Positions 33,436 to 48,400 of a stretch of 64,000 bases of DNA are shown here, in pieces; the stretch's first letter is position 1, and every line of letters begins with the position of its first letter. The stretch is from Rhodopirellula sp. SM50 (GTDB lineage Bacteria > Planctomycetota > Planctomycetia > Pirellulales > Pirellulaceae). The notes beneath the pieces are model-generated. The model was not told the DNA's origin, made no database searches, and saw only the letters and a program-made list of their open reading frames with translations. The translations under genes were made by a program, and so were the position numbers. The stretch spans positions 1 through 64,000 of the forward strand of contig NZ_NTFY01000040.1 in the NCBI RefSeq assembly GCF_002289565.1, in the 5' to 3' direction.

Positions 33436-36400
33436 ATGAAGGTCTGGTCTATGACTTCGCGTGAGCGAAAGAACTCAACGTCCAACATTGCTCCCCAGGA
33501 CGTCATCGAGTCGAACATCATTGAGTCACGTTCTGCCGCATCCGCTGTTTCAGGGCGAAACAAGAAACGACGCTCGTCCAAGCCGCGTGAGTTGCGGCGA
33601 CGTCGGTTGCTCGAATCGCTTGAGCCACGACAGTTGTTGGCTGGTCCGCAGCTGATCGGGATTCAGCCCAATGAAGGCGCCCTGATCACCGACGGAACCG
33701 TCCGTGATTCGTCACCGCGCGTGCTGACGTTCGGGTTTGATGAAGATCAGGTCCTGGACTCGACAACGTTTGATGGCATCCAGATCAGTCGCGCCGGAGA
33801 GGACGGACGATTGGGAACGGCCGACGACGTGGCGATCCAACGCGGCCTGGTCACGCTCGGCGACCCCAACCAGAACGAAGTGGTCGTCCGGTTTGCCGAA
33901 TCGTTGCCCGATGACGACTACCGCATCGAAGTCTACGGATTCGATGACATCGGTCTGGGAATCACCGGGCTCCGCAACACCGCGGGCGAATTGTTTGTCC
34001 CCAGCGATCCCGCGCTACGCAGCGAGCGAATTGATTTCAAGCTCAGCCTCGGTGCACTGGTCGAGTCGGTGGTTCCCCAACCGGTGATCCGCGACGCCAA
34101 TGGTCAGCTCCGGCAAAACCGCAATGAAATCGTCGTCTACTTCAATGAGGATCCGCTGTTTGTCGAAGACGATGACAACGGCAATCCCACGATGCGGTCG
34201 GCAGAGAACCCGCGCTTCTATCAGTTGCTGTTCACACAAGAGACGGTTCGAACGACCGATGACGAGTTGTTCTTCCCGGACGAAGTGGTCTATGACGAGG
34301 CGACCCACACGGCGCGTTTGTTCTTCAGTGAGGACATCAACACCTTGCCGTCGATTGCCGCCGGTGAATTGCACGAAGGCGGAACGTGGCGGTTGCGAAT
34401 CGGCACCGCCGTGGACGACCGCGTCGATCTGATTCTGCCGCCGCGTCAGTTGTCCGTGCAACCCACCGCTGTGACCGATTTCCAGCACGAAGGGTTGCGG
34501 GTCGAATTCATCCTCAACCAGATCGGCGAGGCGGCCAGCGGGCGCGAAGTCCGATTCGAAAGCACCGGGTCGGGCGGCTTGTCGGTTTCTTTGGACGCCA
34601 ACAACAACGTCGTTTTCAATTTCGGTCTTGCCGATCCCGCCGTGGATCCGCTGCCAACAGTCGACGAACTCAAAGCCGCCGTCGCGGCCACGCCTTCGGT
34701 TGCCGCCGTGCTGGCGGTTCGTTCGGAACGAAACGGCGATGTGAACGACGGTGGCGGACTGGAATTGCCGCGGAGTGTCATCGGTGCGCCCGCGCTGAAG
34801 ATGACCGCCGTCGGCGACACGCTGTCGACTTCCCTGGACGTCGGTATTTTCGGACAAGACAATTCGATCACCAGCGTGGTGGTCGCCGAATCGATCGATC
34901 CGCAACCGTTCCTGATCGAACTGGCCGGCGGAAACGATGATCCCGGACACCGCGACCTTGAATTCGGCGTTGATGGACTGCGCGGTCATATCAATTCGAA
35001 CTTCGGCCCCGACGCGCTCGATGGCATCACCGAGATCGCCTACAACTTTCAAGGGATTTTTGACAGCCAGGGTTCGACGGACTACTTGAACCAGATCAAC
35101 GCGCGGCAAAAGACGCGAATTCGTGAGGTGTTGAACCTGTGGGCGGCCGAGCTGGGCGTCCAGTTCCGCGAAACACTGAACGAAGGCATCACGTTTGCCG
35201 TCGGTGATACCGGCAATCTGCAAGCCCGCCCCAACACCACGCTGGTGCGATCCGGCGCCATCCCTTCGGTGCTCAATGCGTCGCTGCGGATCGATCCGAC
35301 GTTCGGTGAGTCGGCGATCGTGTTCAGCAATCAAGCGAACTTGAATCTGGACTTCGGCGAGGATTTCACCCGCAAAGCGACCGCGGGTGTCGGCTTCCTG
35401 CTGGGGCTCGAGCAGGCTTCCGAGCTGCCACCCCAAACCACCATGGCGCTCGATTTTCTGTTCTTGAATCAGAACATTGACACCCCGCTTGCCGGGGTCG
35501 ATTTGGAACCGGTGTTCCCCAGCAACTATGACGTCCAGCACGGTCAATACCTGCACAATCCCGACAGCGTCGACATCGACCTGTATCGATTCGAAGTCAA
35601 GTTGGGTGACGACGACAAAGTGGGGACGTTGACGGCAGAATCCTTTGCCGAGCGTTTGCCCGACAGCAGCCTGTTGGACACCACGCTGTCCTTGTTCGAA
35701 GAAACGCGGGCAGCGGCGGTTTCGGATCTCGGCTTCGGTTCCTCGCTCGGCGTGACGTTTGAAGCGTTGATCACCGGGCGATCGGGCAACGGAACGGAGG
35801 TGCGATTCATTCGATCGGACCGCAATTTCGGTGACGACGAAATCCGCGTCAATCGCGTCTTTGACAGCTCGGGCAATCCGATCGCCAACGCCGTGTTGCT
35901 GGACCTGCCCCGCAAAGGCGTCTTCATCAGCACCGTGACGGCACAACAGGTCGTCGATGCGATCAACAATGACCCCTTCGCCAGCTCGATCCTGCGGGCG
36001 TCGGTCACGCTGGGTGATCCGGCCTCGGATATCAGCGTCGGCACCGCGGCTCCTTTGCCGGTCCGGCTGCAGGGTGGTGGTCTGACCAAACTGGCCCAGA
36101 ACGATGATTACTTCAGCGAAGATTCTCGCATCATCGCGTCGCTCGACGAAGGCGTTTATTACGTCGGTGTCTCCGCCAGCGGCAACGATCAATACGATCC
36201 GACGATCCCCGGCAGCGGCTATGGCGGCCGCACCCAGGGCGCGTACGAGCTGCACTTGAAATTCGAGCCGTTGGTCGACGAAGTGGACGTGATCCGCGAC
36301 CGAGACAGCAGCCGTGTCGGAGTTCCCGGGACGCCCTTGGACGGTGACGGTGACGGGACGCCCGGCGGCGCGAACAATTTCTGGTTCCAAACTCGGCCCG

Positions 36401-39400
36401 AGCACCGGATCCTCAACTTTACCGATGACGGCGACGCGGTGGTCCCCGGTCAAACGATCACGATCGTGTCCGGTACCGGCATCGTTCGGACCTACGAATT
36501 TGTCCCCAGCGGCGGTCAACCGATTCCCGGCAATGTTCCGGTCTTCTACAGCGACGGCACCGGCGGCTTCCCGACGCCCGGTGGCAACTTGGCTTCGGCG
36601 CTGGCCTCGGCGATTAATTTCCGCCAGAACGAAACGGGCGTGTCGGTCGTGCGGGTCGGCACCGGATTGGAATTCACCGGCGAGCGTCGGATCGCGTTGT
36701 CCAACGGGTTCCGTGCAGCCGTCGCGATCGGTCGCAACATCTTCGTCGACAAGACCGCCGGGCCGAACGCCGACGGCAGCTTGGAAAATCCGTTCAATAA
36801 CATCGCCAATTCGGACGTCGCCAACGCGTTTGGCTCGGCAATCGAAGGCGACATCGTTCGCATCGTCGGCAACGGCGGTCTGGACGGTCTGGTGGAAACC
36901 GAAGTCGATAACTTCAGCTACCAGATCGGTCTGACCGATGTCGGCGGCCGATCGCTCGAGGACGGCCGCACGATGGACGTGCCCCGCGGTGTCACGACGA
37001 TGATCGACGCCGGGGCAATCTTGAAACTCCGCGGTTCGTACATCAACGTCGGCAGCAGCACCTTACAGGTCGACCGCAGCGGCGGCGCACTGCAGGTGCT
37101 CGGTGCACCGCGGTTGGTCGGATTGAGTTTGGAAGGCGATCCGGTTTCGACGACGCTGATCAGCGATGTCGATGCGGGGCTGGAAGGTTACGATGACGGC
37201 AGCGTGATCTTCACCAGCATCCGAGATCGGATGGCCGATGCCGATGCCGCCGGGGACGACAGCCCGACCTCGAAAGCCGGTGACTGGGGCGGATTGATTT
37301 TCCGTCGCGATTTGGACCAGTTCGAAGGCCGCCGCGACCTGGAAGACGAAGGGATCTTCCTGCAACGCGTCAATCACGCCGAGATCCGATACGGCGGCAG
37401 CAGCAACGTGTTGATCGATTCGGTGCAACAGTTGGTCAACCCGATTCTGGTGATCAACCTGCGGCCGACGATCACGTTCAACGAAATCACCTTCAGCGCC
37501 GATTCGGCCATCAGTGCATCGCCGGACAGTTTCGAAGAAACTTCTTATCAGGCACCGCGGTTCCAACAGGCCGGTGAGTTCACCGCCGATTACGATCGGA
37601 TCGGGCCGGAGATTTACGACAACCTGTTGGTGGAAAACACGGTCAACGGTTTGTTCGTCAGGGTCCCGACGACCGCGACGCAAACGCCCCGCGAGATGAC
37701 CGTTGCGGGACGATTCGATGACATCGACGTGGTGCACGTGTTGCCGGAAAATCTGGTCATCGCCAGCAAGCCCGGTGGATCGATCACCGACGGCTTTGCA
37801 CCGTCACTGGCGCTCGTCTCGGCCCGTCAGCTGCCGGGCGGATCGCTGGCGGCAGGCACCTACTTGTACAAGATGACGTTCGTCGACGATGACGGATTCG
37901 AATCGCTGGCCAGCGCCGATCAATTCAGTTTTACCGTCAGCGACGACGACAGCAGCGTGGAATTGACGGCGTTGCCGTTGATCAGTCGCGGCAACGACTA
38001 TGTGTCGCGACGCCTGTATCGCGCCGAAGCGTCGGCCAATCCGGAATTCCGCCTGGTCGCGGATCTGGGCGCCAGCTCGGCATCGTTCATCGATGACCTG
38101 GCCCTGGACGCCGGCACGGAGGGTCTGGTCACCTTGGATTTGAACCGAACCGGCACCCGCGGCCGTTTGGACGGTTCGTTGGTGATGGATCCGGGCATCG
38201 TGATGAAACTCAGTGGTTCGCGGATCGAACTGCAACCCGGCGCGGTGATGCTGGCCGAGGGTGACGGCAGCAACCCGATTGTGATGACCAGTATTCGCGA
38301 CGACCGATTCGGCGCCGGCGGCACGTTCGACACCAATAACGATGACGGCTCGCCTGTCTTCCAAGCTCCCAGCCACGGCGATTGGGCGGGGATTTACGCC
38401 GGCCCGACCTCCTCGATCAGCATCGACAACGGCGTCATCTCTTACGCCGGTGGCATCAGCTTGATCGAAGGCGGTGAGACGATCGGCTTCGTCCCGCTGC
38501 AGTTGCAACAAGCGGACGGACGGATCACCAACAGCCGATTCGAGTTCAACGACAGTGGCCAAGACGGTGCCGGACCGTTGGGCCGATTCGGTCGCCTTGC
38601 CGTTGCCCCCTCGACGATCTTCATCCGTGGCAGCCAACCGGTGATCGTCGGCAATACCTTCATCGACAACGACGGATCGATCATCGATATCGATGTGGAT
38701 TCGCTGACCGGCGATCGGGTGATCGATATCGGACGCGAGACCGGGGCGCTCAACCGCATCAGCGAGCTGGACGACAACTTCGGGCCGATGGTTCGATTCA
38801 ACCGTTACGACGACAACGATCTGCCGGGACTGGACCAAATCACCGGCATGGAAATCCGTGGCGGCACCTTGGCCACCGAAAGTGTTTGGGACGATACCGA
38901 CATCGTTCACCTGGTCTTTGATTCGATCATCGTTGACAACATTCACTCCGGCGGCGGGCTGAAACTTCGCAGCCGGCCCGACGAAAGTCTGGTCGTCAAA
39001 CTCGGCGACCAGGACAACCCGCTGCTGACCGAACTGAGTAGCGGTCAAGGCACGCCCAACAGCGCGACGATCGGGACGGGGTTGACCGCTTCGGGAACGC
39101 CCAACGATGCGATCGATCGTATCGGCGGCTCGATTTCGATCCTCGGTCTGCCGGATTCCCCCGTCGTCTTGACCAGTTTCCGCGACGACACGGTCGGTGC
39201 CGGATTGACCCCCGAAGGCACCCAGTTCACCGACAACAACGGCGACAAATCGAATTCACGCCCCGAAGCGAACGATTGGCGGAGCATCTTGCTGGACCAG
39301 TGGAGCAACGACCGCAACGTCGATGTGATTCCGGAATTGGAACTGGCCACCGAAGTCGCCCCCGGATTGAACGGCAGCGTTCAAAACGCGCAGGTGCTCG

Positions 39401-42400
39401 GTGAACTGGCCACCTCGCTGACCGCCAGCGACGAAGTGCTGCGACTGGGTTTCGAAGTCGAAGGGTTCCTCAGCAATCCCGATGACGTCGACACCTACAG
39501 TTTCACCGGCAGCCCGGGCACGGAGATCTGGGTGGACATCGACAAGACCAGCTTCACGCTCGACTCGGTGATCGAATTGCTCGATGCCAACGGCAACGTG
39601 CTGGCCCGCAGCAACGACAGCGGCGATGAAATCGCCAACGGTTCCAACGTTGAAGTCTTCGATCCGCGTCTTGAGGGGGTCACGACCTCGCTCCAAGCCC
39701 GTGATCCACAGTTCAGTAACTTCGGCGTCGGCGGGGTCTACGAAGACTTCGACACCACCAACCCGCGCGATGCCGGGATCCACTTCACCCTCACCGGCAA
39801 CCCGACCAATCCGAACTCGCGGAGCACGTATTTCTTCCGCGTGCGAAGTGCCTCGATCAATCCCGATGATGCAGCGGGCGGACTGACCCGCGGTGGCTAT
39901 CGATTCCAGGTGCGTTTGAGCGAAGACCAGGAATTCCCGGGAAGCGTCGTGCGTTATTCCGACATCCGCTATGCCAACCATGGCGTTCACGTCCAGGGTC
40001 TGATGGGAACCTCGCCGCTGCTCGGTGAAGCGAGTGAGAACGAGGCGGCGGACCCCTTCTTCGCCGACAACGGTCAAATCAACCCGCCGGTGTTGATCGA
40101 CACGACGACCAACAGTACCGAAGTTCCCTCCCAACGGGCTCAGTATCTCGGCAACATCGTCCAGAACCGTAACAACGTGATCAGCGTTGCCGGCGAGTTG
40201 TCGACTTCGTCAGACGTCGACTTCTACCAGATCGACTTGCTCAACGACGACATCGACGCTGCGATTCGTTCGATGATCTTTGATATCGACTACGCCGCCG
40301 GATTCAACCGGCCCGATACCAACATCAGCGTCTTCTATGATCCCGATGGAGAATTCAGCGAAGCCGTCGAGCCGCGGTTGGTCCTGTTCGGCACCAACAG
40401 CAACGTGCTGGACGACCTGACCAGCCCGAACGGTGAAAACGACGGTTCGGAAAAACTCTCACGCGGTTCGATCTCGACCGGCGACCCGTTGATCGGTCCG
40501 GTCACGTTGCCCGAAGGGACCTACTACATCGCCGTCACCGGCGCCGGCGTCGAGCCGGTCGCGCTGACGTCGTCCCAGTTTGTTCGTCGCGAGCCGATCA
40601 ACTCGGTGCGGCGGATCGTGGAGCAACGTTTTGATGCCGGCGAAAGCCCCAGCACCGCGGGCGGACCGGTCGTTCCGGACTTCTTCACCAACGTGGACAT
40701 CGGCGCCAGCGAATTCGAATTGGCCGGCGACGGCATGTTCGGACACGGCAAACCCGGGCACTTTGACGGCACCAGTGGACCGGCGCAAAACTTCAGCCAG
40801 GTCTTCAGCGAGTTCTTTGTCGCCGGCGGTGACGCACCCGGGTTTGCGTTCGGAGGATTCGGTGCGGCTGACCTCGACGCGCTCAACTGGTCTCTCGATG
40901 ACAACATCGAGATCGGCGGTGACTTCGTCTTCAACAATTCCGACAACACGTCCACCTCGATCCCGCACGTTTCGATCAACGGCTCACTCGGTGGCGATCG
41001 TTCGGACCTGTTCCAGTTCACGGTGGACACGGACAACGCACGTGTGATCCTGGACATCGATGACGGCCACAGCTTTGTCAACGATCTGGACCCCGATTCG
41101 GAAAACATCGTCTTCGTCCCCGATGCGACCAGCGTGGACACGACGATGTATCTGTTCCGCCAGGATCCGGTGACCGGTCGGTACGTCCAGGTCTTTTCCA
41201 ACACCCTGTCGTCGACCCTGGATGGACGAAGCGGCAGTAACAGTGTGCTCGACCCGTTCTTCGATAGCGCCGCGTTCGGAACGCCCAATCTGTTGGCGGG
41301 CACCTACGTTGTTGCGATCGCTCAATCCCAGGTGGGTGTTTCGGTCGATGCCAACACCGGCGCGATTGTGACCGCTAACACCGATCCGTTGTTCGGCCCG
41401 CTCGACTACCGCTTGCACGTTTCGGTGGAAGACCACCTGTTGCCGCAAGGGCTGTTCGGCAACCAAACGCTGCATTACGACCGACTCAACAACACCGCCC
41501 CGGCGACGATCACCAGTCAGCCCTTCGATTTGAGCGGCTACGTCGACTTTGACCTGCCGACGTTCTACTTCAATTATCGCTTCGATCCGTTTATCGATGG
41601 ATCGTTCAATTCCGATGACGCCCAGATCCGGATTTTCAGTAACGAAAACCCGACCGGTCGAGTGATCGCCAGCAACGTCAACCTGCAGGCCGACGACACC
41701 TGGTTCCAATTCCGCGAAGACATCGGTGATTTCGCCGGCGACACGGGCATCCGCGTCGAGGTGACGTACACGCCGGTCTCGGGGCAAAGTTTCGAGAACG
41801 ATGGCTTGTTCTTGGATGACTTCATTATCGGATTTGCCGAACGCGGTGAAACGATCTTCAACACGCCGGGCGGCACCGATGAATTCACCGGTTTCGGAAA
41901 CGGTGGTGCCGGCGAGTACCAACTCGAAACACGCCCGGCCACTCCGTATGCGGCTTCGGTAGGATTCGGAACGGTCGGACTGGTCGAGGATTTCGACACC
42001 AACGACCGTCACAACCAAGCGTTCACCCTCGTCGCTCCCGCCGGCAGCCAGATCTCCGACGGCGACACGTTTGTTCTCGGTGACGGAGCGTCGATCCAGA
42101 CGTTTGAATTCACCACCACGCCGGGCACGGTTCAGTTCGGCAACACACCGGTGTTGTACGGAGTAGGCGATTCACCGGCACAAGTCGCCCAGGCGATTCG
42201 CACCGCGATCACCCAGCAAACCGGGATCGACATCGAGGCTTCCTCGGCCGCCGGACAAGACAATGAGACGATGACCGACGGTCGTTTGTCCCTGGCCGGC
42301 AGCGCCCGCGGCAGTTTCCTTGCGATCGACTCGGTCGCCGATGCCCCGCCGTTGGGCACGTCATTGGCACGAGATACGGACGGACATCTGCTGTTGCCCG

Positions 42401-45400
42401 CGATCCTGCACAACGGGTTCGGCGACTCGAACTATGTCCGGACTCAAGGTCAGGTGATCATTGATTCGAACAAGATTAGCGATGTCCGTGCGATCGGCGT
42501 TTGGGCCGAACCGGGCGTCCGCGACATCGATCCGGAAGACGTCCGCGACAACGACTTCTCCTTCGGTTTCCCGACCTTCCTGCCGTTGATCGACGGCAAC
42601 CACCCGTTCCTGCAATACCCGCCGGTGGGAAATGCCTATCCGGGTTACGTACGCAATCTGCCGATCCTGAATGATTCGGTGCTCGGCGGTTTGGCCCCCG
42701 GAATCGTGGTGTCCAACAACACCATCGATCAGGCCGGATACTCCGGTGTGAAAGTCGATGGCGAATCCGCACCGTTTGTGCTGGATGTCTTCGACATGAT
42801 CGAATTGGCCGCGTTGGACCCGAACATCGCCGGAGCGGGCAACCGAACGATTCTCGAAGGCGCCTTGCTGACCATCGATGCCGGCGGAACTCGAGTGACG
42901 TTTGAATTCGAAGAAATCGATGGCATCGGGGGACCGGTCGGTTCGGGAACCCAAGGCGGTAATGGCGTCCGCGACGGCCACGTGCCGATCTATTATCGCG
43001 AAGACACCGCCTCGGGGTACAACCGTACCAATGCAATCGATCGGGTTTCGTATTCGTCGATCGAGTTGGCCACGTCGATCATGCAGTCGATCCAGGGCAG
43101 TATCTTGGTGACCAACGGATTGGTCGAATTGGTGACGCCGACGATCGGACCGTCTCCGTACCGTCGCAACCGGGCGTTCGAGTTCTTGCAGCAAACGCCG
43201 ATGAGCTTCGACAGCGCGGCGGTCTACCTGCAGGGGGCGAGCGAGGTTTATTTCCGGGGAAGCCAAAACGCGTTCACGACCACGCAGGCACCGGTCGCTG
43301 AATCGGTTCAACCCTTTGCCCGCATCGTCAACAACACGATTTACGGATCCGACGGACTGGAGAGTCAGTTCCCGGAAGCCAATGATGAATCCAACGACGT
43401 CATGGCCGACGCGATCGACACCAAGGTTGGTCCGAGCCACCGCAACGTGTACACCAGCACCGCGACGCTCGGCGACAACGTCGGACCGTTGGGGCCTGGC
43501 GGCGACGTCGACTTCTATCGCGTCAACCTGGGCCTCGGTGATCGTCTGGTGGTCGACATCGACACCGTCGCCGGCGGTGCCAACACGGCCATTCAGATCT
43601 TCAATGAACTGGGCGAACGTCAATCGTTTGATGGCGGAAGCGGCAACGCGTCGGTGATCAGCCTGACCGCGACCGCGCCGGACCACCTGGATCCCGCCTC
43701 GACCGGTTTGGCCGGCGGTCTGGTTCAAGATGTCGTCAATTCACGCGACCCCTTCGTCGACTTCTTCGCCCCCAAGAAGGGCGTTTACTACGTCGCGGTC
43801 AGCGCCGACAGCAATCTGAACTTCGATCCCAACGCCATCTCCGGTCGCACCGGTGCCACGGCGGATCTGGGCGACTACACGATCAACCTGGAAACGTACG
43901 CACCGCGTACCCACGTGATCAGTGCCGACACCGGTCGTGCGACCGGAATGGTCGGTTCGGATGTGATCGGCACCACGTTCGTGATCACTCAGGTTGCCGA
44001 CCTGCCGCCGAACTTCATCGTCGGCGGGGTCACCAACGCACGGACATTTGAGTTTGTTCCGCTGGGAGCCGCTGCGCAACCCGGCAACGTTGCGATCCAG
44101 GTCGGCGATGCGAACCAGGCCGAAGACTTTTTGCCGGACATCATGCGGGCGATCAGCGACGCGATCGAACCGCGCGTGGGCAACGCGCGAGTCAACTACG
44201 GGCTCAATGCGCACCCGTTGCCCAACAACGACCACACGGCAGTCCCGGGCCCGATCGCACGTGTTCGTGCGACCGCATTGGGCGGTTACGAGAGCGACAA
44301 CCAAGGCATCGTCAACACGACCCGCCGCGGGCTCGAAAACGGCGTGCTGATGACCCACCGCGACGGCATCGGCAATACCGTCGATCACGATTTCCACAGT
44401 ACGATCATCTTGGACCAAGACACGATCGGTTACGGTCACGACCGCCGCACGACGGCCGGCAGCGGAACCACGGAAAACTTCGTGTTTGTCGAGAACGCCG
44501 CCAAGATCGAACTCAGCCCCGAGGCGATCGCCGCCGGGTTGCGACTCGATCCGGCACCCGGATTCGACATCGATCAAGTGATCAACGAAACCGGCATCAT
44601 GGTGACCGCCGGTGCCAGCCCGGCGATCTTGAACAACGTGCTGCTGAACTTGCACGAGAGCGTGGTTGTGGAAGAGACACACAGCCCCGGGTTCAGCACC
44701 GTCGGGGGCGACCAGCAGGTCAAACCGATGGAAGTCGTGGTCGTCGGCAGCGTGTTCCAACACGACGAACCGGAAGCGCCCGTCTTTACCGATGCACCAT
44801 TGGTCATCGTCGGACACACCACCGATGCCAACAAAGGTCCCAGCAACGTCAACGGCGGAACGGACGATTTCAATCTGACGAACGTCGACGACGCGGTGAC
44901 CTTGGTCAATCCGGGCGGCGACAACTTCCTGCCCGCACCGTTCTCCTCGGTCATCGACAGCAACGTCGATTCGCTGCGTGAACGAAGCGCGTTGTCCAGT
45001 CTGCGTGAATCGATCGGGTTGCCGATCAGCAACGTGCTGGCACCCCGACGCGACGTCACCGGCGTCAAACGAGCCGACAACCCGTTGTATCCCAATACCG
45101 GTCAGGGTTCGTCGATCTTCGGTGACCGCGGTTCGGTCGAATTGGCCGACCTGGTCGGACCGATTGCGATCGCCGAAGCGCCTCGCGACAACGACGCCGA
45201 AGGCATCGACACCGACCCCAACGTCAGCTTCATCAACTTGGATGGCGGCGTCTATGAACAATTCCGAATCCAACTGCGTGACTCCGGTGATTCCTCCGAC
45301 CCGTTCGCCGGTTCGGGAATCGACAACAACACGATTGTCGTCGCCGAAATTCCGGGCATCCGTGACCGCGGTGCGAACGTTACGCTGTTTGAAGACGATC

Positions 45401-48400
45401 GTTTGTTGACCGAAGGCATTCACTACACCTTCAATTATGACGAAACGAAAAATACCATCACGTTGACACCGCTGGCGGGAATCTGGAACAACCAACGGGC
45501 GTACCGGATCGAGATGAACAATCGGGACCGTACGGTTCTGATTGCCCCCACCGCCGACCAGATCAACGACGGTGACCAAATCGAAATCACCGACAGCAAC
45601 GGCGGCAAGGTGGTGTTCGAGTTCGAATCCGGATTCGTGATCCAGATGCCCGAGGCGTTGACGGTCGAGGTGCCGATCGAAGGGACCAATCAGGGCGGAC
45701 TGATCGATGGCGGTGTGTTCACCATCAACGACGGTGTGAACCCGGTCGTCGTCTTCGAATTCGACCTGGACGGCACGTCGTTGCCGAGCAGCATCCCGGT
45801 CACGCTGCCGACCACGCCGACTCCCACCGATTCGGCCGATCTGGATGTGTTCCGAAACACCATCGCCACAAACATCGCCGCGGCGATTGCGACCCAATCG
45901 GCGAACCTGAATGTTGATGTGCGGGTGGACGGACCACGGGTCATCATCGGCTCAGAACGGAACACCCGGGTCGACGCTGCGACCAGCGGATTGGTGACCG
46001 CCCCGCGGACGCTCGGATTGCAGGTCCCCTCGGCGGGAGCCGATGTCGGCGGCGTGCAAGCGGGGGAAACGTTTACAATCAGCAACGGCACGTTTGTGCA
46101 GGGATTCCAGTTCGTCGACGCCACCCGTCCGACGCCGGCACCCGGTTTCATCGGCATCAACGTCGACCCGCTGCCCGGACCACCGACGCTGCCGCTCGGT
46201 GCCAACGCGGTCGCCACTGCCATTCAGAATGCGATTTTGAGTTCGGCCTTGGAATTGACTCCGACGATCATCGGAACCACCGTCTATCTGGACTTGCCCG
46301 CCAGCGGTTCGGCCACTGTTCCGTCGGGGCAATTGCGTCCGGTCGGAGTCAGTCGCACACCGGCCGACGGCGATTTGATCACCTTCACCCCCAACGATGG
46401 CAGTGCGCCGGTCATCTTTGAGATCAACCGCACCGACGAGCGAGACACAAACGGCAACATCTTCGACGACGGTGTTTCCGACCAGAACCACATTCCGATC
46501 AACATCACCCGCTCGACCACCGGCAACGAGTTGGCGGCGATCGCGGCCGGCGAGATCCAGGCCCGTTCGATTCCGGGCTTGTCGTCCAACGACGTCAATC
46601 CGATCAATGGCGGCATCCTCAAGATCGGGGGACAGCCCGGATTGCTGTTGTCGGTCTCCGGCACCAGCCTGGAAGTCATCGGATCACCGGACGTGACCGG
46701 ACCGTCAACGTTGCAGATCTTCGGACCGCTGTTGATGTCGGTTCCGTTCACCGCCCCCAATGATGGTGACAGCTTCACCATCCTGGACAATGGCGGAACC
46801 CCAATCAATTTCGAGTTCGATTCCAACAACATCTTGAACAATCCCAACGCGGTGCGAATCCTGTTCTCGCGGTTTGATGATCAAGACACCGTTGCCACCT
46901 CCGTCGTCAATTCGATCAACGGATCGACGGTCGGATTGACCGCCACGAACCAGGGCGGCGGCACGATCTCGCTGGGGTTGATTCCCACTGCACGCGTGGA
47001 CGTGAGCAACACGTCACTGACCAGTCGCCGCGGGATCGTCAGCGATGGCGAGCGAATCACCATCACCCAAGGTGCCCTGTCGGTGACGTATGAATTCGAA
47101 TCGGTCAACAACGGTGGCGGCGTGACGGGTAGCAACGTGCCGGTTCCGTTTGAACCCGGTTCGACCCAACAAGCCGTCTCGGACAGCTTGGCCGCCGCGA
47201 TCACGAACAATCCGCGTGGATTGAACTTGAGTGCCGCGGTGGAATTCGACAACACGGTCAGCCCGCCGGTTCCCCGCGTCGCCCTCCGCGATCTGCCCGG
47301 CACCGTCGTCGACGTCACCGCCGCTCCGTCGCTGATTTTGACCGGCGTCCCCGGTGGTGCGATCCCGATCAGTATCTCGCCGGCCGATACCCCGTTCGAC
47401 ATCAAGCAAGCGATCCTTTCGGCGATCAATTCGGTCAACCAAGGCCCCGACGGCGTGGTCACGACCCTGGCCGCACAGGACCGAGGCGGTGCCACCTTGT
47501 TCGTTGAAAACGGCGTGCTGATCGACGGACCGCTGACGAATTACTTCCTGCCTGCGATTCGCGACGTCCAAGGCAACGCGTTGGAAGCGAACCGGCCGGA
47601 CAACACGACACAGTTCACGATCTTGATGCCCACGGTCGGACTGGATTACGGCGATGCACCCGACCCCGTCCTCAACATTCCCGGACGCTACCCGACCCGA
47701 TTGGTCAACGACGGGGCTCGCCACGTGGTGACCGATGGGTTGTACCTGGGAACGACCATCGACGCCGACCTCGACGGGCAATCGTCGGTGGGAGCTGACG
47801 GCGATGACGCGTTGACGGGTGTTTCGACCACCGGCACCCTGTTCTCGGTGACCACGGTCAACGGCTCGACGGCGGTCAATGTGAACATCGCGACGGTGGA
47901 CCCGACCACACGTGACGGCGATACGATCACCATCAACACCGGTGTCCGCACTGCGACGCTGGAATTTGACCTCAACGGACGCTTCGACGAAGACCACTTC
48001 GCGATCCAACCGACCGATCCGAATTCGGTCGATTCGATCCTGCAAGCCATTGCCGACGCGATCGCCGAAAGTCCCGTGGAGCCGGCGGCGATCGATTTCG
48101 TCTCGACCAGCATCGTGATCAGCGGTGATGACGAAGACGGTGTTTCGTTCTCCAGTTATCAAAACCCCAGCGGAGTGTTTAACTCCAATGTCGTCACGCC
48201 GATCACCTTCACGGTGACCGGCAGCGGCATCCTGCAAGGCTGGATCGACTACGACGGCGACGGCGATTGGAGCGAAAGCGAAGCGATTGCCTTCTTCGAT
48301 CCCGGTGCCGATCCGGACACCGCGCGGTCGCGAACGTCGCTCGCACTGACCGGTGATGGAACGCGATCGTTCACCTTTGACACGTACGTTCCCGATTCGG

